From: Sparassis latifolia
Taxonomy: Eukaryota; Basidiomycota; Agaricomycetes; Polyporales; Sparassidaceae
Length of the DNA: 64,000 bases
Assembly: GCA_018466975.1 (NCBI GenBank)
Contig: CM031561.1
Location: 2,728,001 to 2,792,000, forward strand
Direction: 5' to 3'
Both the position numbers and the translations under genes were made by a program. The notes beneath the pieces were generated by a model. It worked only from the letters and a program-made list of their open reading frames with translations, was not told where the DNA came from and made no database searches. The stretch's first letter is position 1. The number at the start of each line of letters is the position of its first letter. Below, in pieces: positions 60,593 to 64,000 of the stretch.

Positions 60593-62367
60593 ATGGAGTT
60601 CGTGCCCGCCCCCGCCGTTCACCGAGTCCTCTGTGCCGACTGCGGGACACCGATCGTGCCTAATTCCGCCAATCTCTGCGTCGCTTGTTTGCGGAACACC
60701 GTAGACATCACAGAGGGTATTCCGAAGCAAGGTACGCAGCACTTCCGTTATCTGACCAGAAACGAATCTCACCTTGAAATTTCCTGCAGCATCCATCTCA
60801 TATTGCCGCAACTGCGAACGCATCCTCTCGCCCCCAACGACATGGGCTATCGTTCGTCCCGAGTCGCAAGAGCTCCTCGCCATCTGCCTCCGCAAGCTCA
60901 AGGGCCTAAACAAGGTCCGGCTCACCGAGGCGCACTTCATCTGGACGGAGCCCCACTCAAAACGACTCCGCGTCTCGCTCACCATCCAAAAGGAGGTCCT
61001 CACCTCCACCATCCTCGAGCAAGTCTTCGAGATCGAGTACCTCGTCCAGCATGGCCAGTGCCCCGACTGCACCAAGCTCGCCGCGAAGAACACCTGGAAG
61101 GCGCTCGTGCAGGTCCGCCAGAAGGTCCCGCACAAGCGCACCTTCCTGTTCCTCGAGCAGCTCATCTTGAAGCACGGCGCGCAGAAAGACACCATCTCCG
61201 TCAAGGAGGTGCGCGACGGAATCGACTTTTTCTACAGCCAGCGCAGCCATGCGATCAAGATGGTCGAGTTCCTCGGCGGCGTGGTGCCCGTACGGTGAGT
61301 ATCCCCTCGCCGGGACGTAGCTACCGTAATACTGATTTCCGGGCAGGTCGAAAGCATCAGAACAGCTACTATCGGCAGATACCCACACAAACACCGCAAA
61401 CTTCAAGTACACGTATTCCGTCGAGATCATACCCGTGTGCAAGGACGACCTCGTATGCATACCGCCAAAGCTCGCGCGGCAGCTCGGCAACATCAGTCCG
61501 CTCACCATCTGCTCCCGCGTCGGCAACACCCTCCATCTCCTCGACCCCTCCACGCTCCAGCTCTGCGAGCTCTCGGCGCCCACATACTGGCGCACGCCGT
61601 TCGAGGCGCTAGCGACCGTCACCGACCTGGTCGAGTTCACCGTCCTCGACGTGGAGCCCTCCGGGCAGACGCGCGGCAAGTACGTGCTCGCCGACGCGCA
61701 AGTCGCGCTCTCCGGCGCCTTCCGCTCCTCCGGGCACGCGCACGACGACAGCATGGACTACGACGACCCGGCGGTTGCGAGCCAGATATTCCACACGCGC
61801 ACGCACCTCGGCGGGATCCTGCAGCCGGGCGACGCCGCGCTGGGCTACCACCTCACGCACGCCAACTTCAACTCGGACGACTTCGCCGCGCTCCCGGCGC
61901 ACCGCGTCCCCGACATCATCCTCGTGAAGAAGACGTACCCGAACCGGCGCAAGAAGAACCGCGCGCGCAGCTGGAAGCTGCGCAGCATGGCGAAGGAGGC
62001 AGGCGAGGAGGGCGACACCGGCGGCGGGCGCGGCGTCGTTGGCCGCATGGGCGGGCGCGATCAGAAGAAGGTCGAGGAGGATTACGAGTTGTTCCTCAGA
62101 GATCTGGAGGAGGACCACGAGATGCGCGGTGCGGTGAATCTGTACAGGGCCAAGTCGGATAAGCCGGGCGCGGGTTCGGGGCTTGCGGGCGGGAAGACGA
62201 GGAGGAAAGCGCAGTTCGCGATGGACGTGGACGAAGGTGTTGCGCATGCGGACACTGCGGAGGAGCAGGCAGCTGAGACAGATATCGAGGACGAGCCAGA
62301 CTTCCCCGAGGTGAAGCTTGACGAGCTGCTGGAAGATTTCGATGAGATGACGCTAGACGATGCATAA
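60593..62367 (+). CDS. NMD3: 60S ribosomal subunit nuclear export adaptor Nmd3
   Basis: Exons 60593-60731, 60790-61294 and 61347-62367 give 554 residues. The N-terminal zinc-binding CxxC pairs are visible in VLCADCGTPIVPNSANLCVACL and ISYCRNCERILSPP, and a further pair in HGQCPDCTKLA. The middle has KNTWKALVQVRQKVPHKRTF, FFYSQRSHAIKMVEFLGGVV and YTYSVEIIPVCKDDLVC. The acidic C-terminus with LDELLEDFDEMTLDD carries the Leu-rich export signal. Nmd3 binds the 60S joining face and recruits Crm1. Antisense frames through the GC-rich exon 3 are shadows. Confidence 0.95.
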
Positions 62368-62483
62368 TATTGCAAACGTAGGTCATGACTCTGTATCTCT
62401 GCTTCAGAATGTAGCCGTAGTCGTCTGATATAAACGCGCAGAATCGGTCTAAGGTGTTAGGCGCACTCGGATACTCCATGTCA

Positions 62484-63401
62484 TTACCATACGACCTCTT
62501 GACCGTTGTATCGATAAAACTTGCCGGAGCTTGCAGACGTAGCTGAAGTAACAGTCTTAATAATTCCGGAGACACTCTCGTAGGGCTCAAGCAGCGCGCC
62601 AGGACCACCCATCTCTAACATACCACCGTCAGATCGGCGCGCGATCAGGCTCATTCGTGGGGGGGGGGAACTCACTGGTCTTGACCCATCCCGGGTCGAG
62701 AACAAAAGCGATAATGTCCGGCCTGGCTCTTGCCTGCTTGTACGTCTGGACGAAGGTCAACTCTGCCTGGACGATGAAGAGACGACGACGCACCAACATA
62801 TTCAGGGCGGTCTTGCTGATGCTGTACGTCGCGGACTTGGGACCAATATCGAGGCCTATACTCGCGAGGCTGCTGGTCACATTCACGATTACCTTGCGCC
62901 TGCTCTTCTCGATGAAAGGCAGATACAGCTGCGCTATCAATGCGGGGCCGACAACGTTCGCTATGAGCGTCCTCATGAATCCAGGAGAGGAGTGATCGAA
63001 GGCGGAATCATTGCCCTCGGTCTGGCGCCACATGCTTGTCAACACTCAGGCTTCGAAGTTCGAGCGCAAATATAGGACTCACCACGGCTGCGTTGTTGTA
63101 CAAGTAGTCCAAGCCTCTATCCCCGAGGATGCTGCTGACCACTGGAATCGACGCCCGGATAGACCCTTCCTCCGAGACATCGAGCTGGACGACATGTAAG
63201 GTCCCGGGTCCCTCGAGCTTTGGCATATTTTCCGGGTCTCTACATGTCGCAATGACGACGTTCGCAGCCGAACGGAGCAACTGTTTCGTGAGCTCGAGTC
63301 CGATACCTCGAGAAGAACTGGAGATGATTGGTGAGGTCGGCATGTCATCTCCACTGGCAGACTCACCCAGTTATCAACCAGATGGTGGTTTCGGCGGACA
63401 C
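62484..63401 (-). CDS. Short-chain dehydrogenase/reductase; expected ATG is GTG
   Basis: Exons 63401-63367, 63317-63083, 63015-62794, 62736-62676 and 62614-62484 join to 228 codons without a stop. Rossmann motif TG|SSRGIGLELT is formed across intron 1. LDVSEEGSIRASI, LDYLYNNAAV (NNAG-like), VIVNVTSSLASIG (catalytic Ser) and ATYSISKTALNML (Tyr-x3-Lys) follow, so the enzyme core is complete. The codon that is ATG in the paralogous fragment at 19838 is GTG here (63399-63401), and no ATG lies just upstream in frame. An in-frame ATG inside the unspliced intron (MPTSPII) would give a protein lacking the first Gly of the cofactor loop. The substrate is unknown. Possibly a recent pseudogene. Confidence 0.65.
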
Positions 63402-63544
63402 AGTTCTGTGAATGTAGTGTTTCGCGCACAAAATGATGACCCAGTGTGTGGAAGGCGTGGGACAAGGGTGACCCTTTAATATTTAATATCGGGCACAATA
63501 AGACCCACTCTGCACGACGCTGATGCACCCAGTGAGAAGTCCGA

Positions 63545-63772
63545 AGTTTGACCACAAATGAGCGCGAATCCTTGACCGGTGACTGTAAATCGTGGAGTTC
63601 CGATATGCATAACGTGGCAGTCCCGTAGCACTACTCGGGGAGTTTGCCCTCTGGCCAGCTAACATTCGGCGGAGTGTTCGCCTCTCACTCGATCGAGGCT
63701 GTTGTGTTGTAGATGCAATCTCGTGGATCACGGACTTTCTACGATACCTTCCTTTTTTGTTTGCCCGCTCCC
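63545..63772 (+). repeat. Dispersed repeat block R3, copy 3
   Basis: Matches 6105-6323 and 13960-14190, ending TTTTTTGTTTGCCCGCTC. It lies upstream of the dehydrogenase. Confidence 0.7.
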
Positions 63773-63814
63773 CTAACTAGCGACAACCACGACATCCAGA
63801 AAAGTATGCTTACA

Positions 63815-64000
63815 TAGATGGTACCCCCAGATGTTCGCGAACACACCCGTGGCACGACTTGGAGCATGACTCAGAGATTGATCAGCTTGCTCGATGAATC
63901 TCGCGCCTTTCGACATCCATTCGTCTCACTCACCATCACCTCTACGGCCGCCATCCACCGCACAGATCACAGCGCCATCGAAGTTGCGCGCTCACACTCT
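63815..64000 (-). repeat. Dispersed repeat block R4, copy 3 (inverted, cut by window end)
   Basis: Reverse complement of sequence at about 2630-2870, so the two ends of the window are in inverted relation for this block. Confidence 0.65.

Noticed and set aside
61437..62247. Long open frames in other frames and antisense across NMD3 exon 3
   Set aside because: They are Arg/Ala/His-rich shadows of GC-rich coding sequence; the NMD3 frame has the conserved protein.
63083..63343. Start MPTSPIISSSSRGIG for the dehydrogenase
   Set aside because: That part is the unspliced first intron; splicing GTGAGT..CTCCAG yields the proper TGSSRGIG cofactor motif.

Overview
The window reads as nuclear DNA of a filamentous basidiomycete (Agaricomycetes; Polyporales is my best guess, not proven). 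Reasons: genes have many 50-60 nt introns, neighbours are close and often divergent, and the protein set is fungal (NMD3, RRP43, SMC5, EMC6, HOM2, NUP188, a Boi-type SH3-SAM-PH protein, a Ran1/Pat1-type kinase). F-box, HNH and DUF6593-like genes typical of mushrooms are also present. Gene models below were spliced by hand; most totals come out divisible by three, which supports them.

Positions 1-24,840 are accessory, repeat-rich DNA. Interleaved repeat blocks (called R1-R6 here) carry tRNA-like sequences with RNA polymerase III A and B boxes. Two terminal-inverted-repeat (TIR) elements are resolved: a 1.26 kb TA-flanked one at 3,281-4,536 and a 2.17 kb one at 21,841-24,007 that carries an intact six-exon gene. 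A multi-copy coiled-coil gene family with a conserved 5' leader intron appears four times (one intact, one split by the 2.17 kb element, two degraded). Broken copies of ordinary genes are scattered here: CFT1 with two large internal deletions, a glutathione S-transferase, a cytochrome P450 scrap and a short-chain dehydrogenase fragment. Two genes look intact: an HNH-domain gene and an F-box gene.

Positions 24,845-62,370 are a conserved housekeeping block: NUP188, MRPL23, (a decayed HNH gene), an Rrn9-like gene, tRNA-Ile(AAT), a Boi-like gene, TTC27/EMW1, a DUF6593-like gene, EMC6, HOM2, RRP43, SMC5, HAM1, a Ran1/Pat1-like kinase, a hotdog thioesterase, NEDD8/RUB1, an AlkB-like dioxygenase and NMD3. 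Divergent pairs share short promoters (NUP188/MRPL23, EMC6/HOM2, SMC5/HAM1, AlkB/NMD3). No metabolic cluster is evident; ribosome biogenesis and RNA handling recur (MRPL23, RRP43, NMD3, Rrn9-like, possibly TTC27).

Positions 62,480-64,000 return to accessory DNA: a short-chain dehydrogenase whose expected ATG is GTG, followed by the R3 and R4 repeats also seen near the left end. Two coding genes (NUP188, the kinase) have single-base frame breaks in C or G runs, more likely sequence errors than real lesions. Non-GT and GTC-type splice donors recur.
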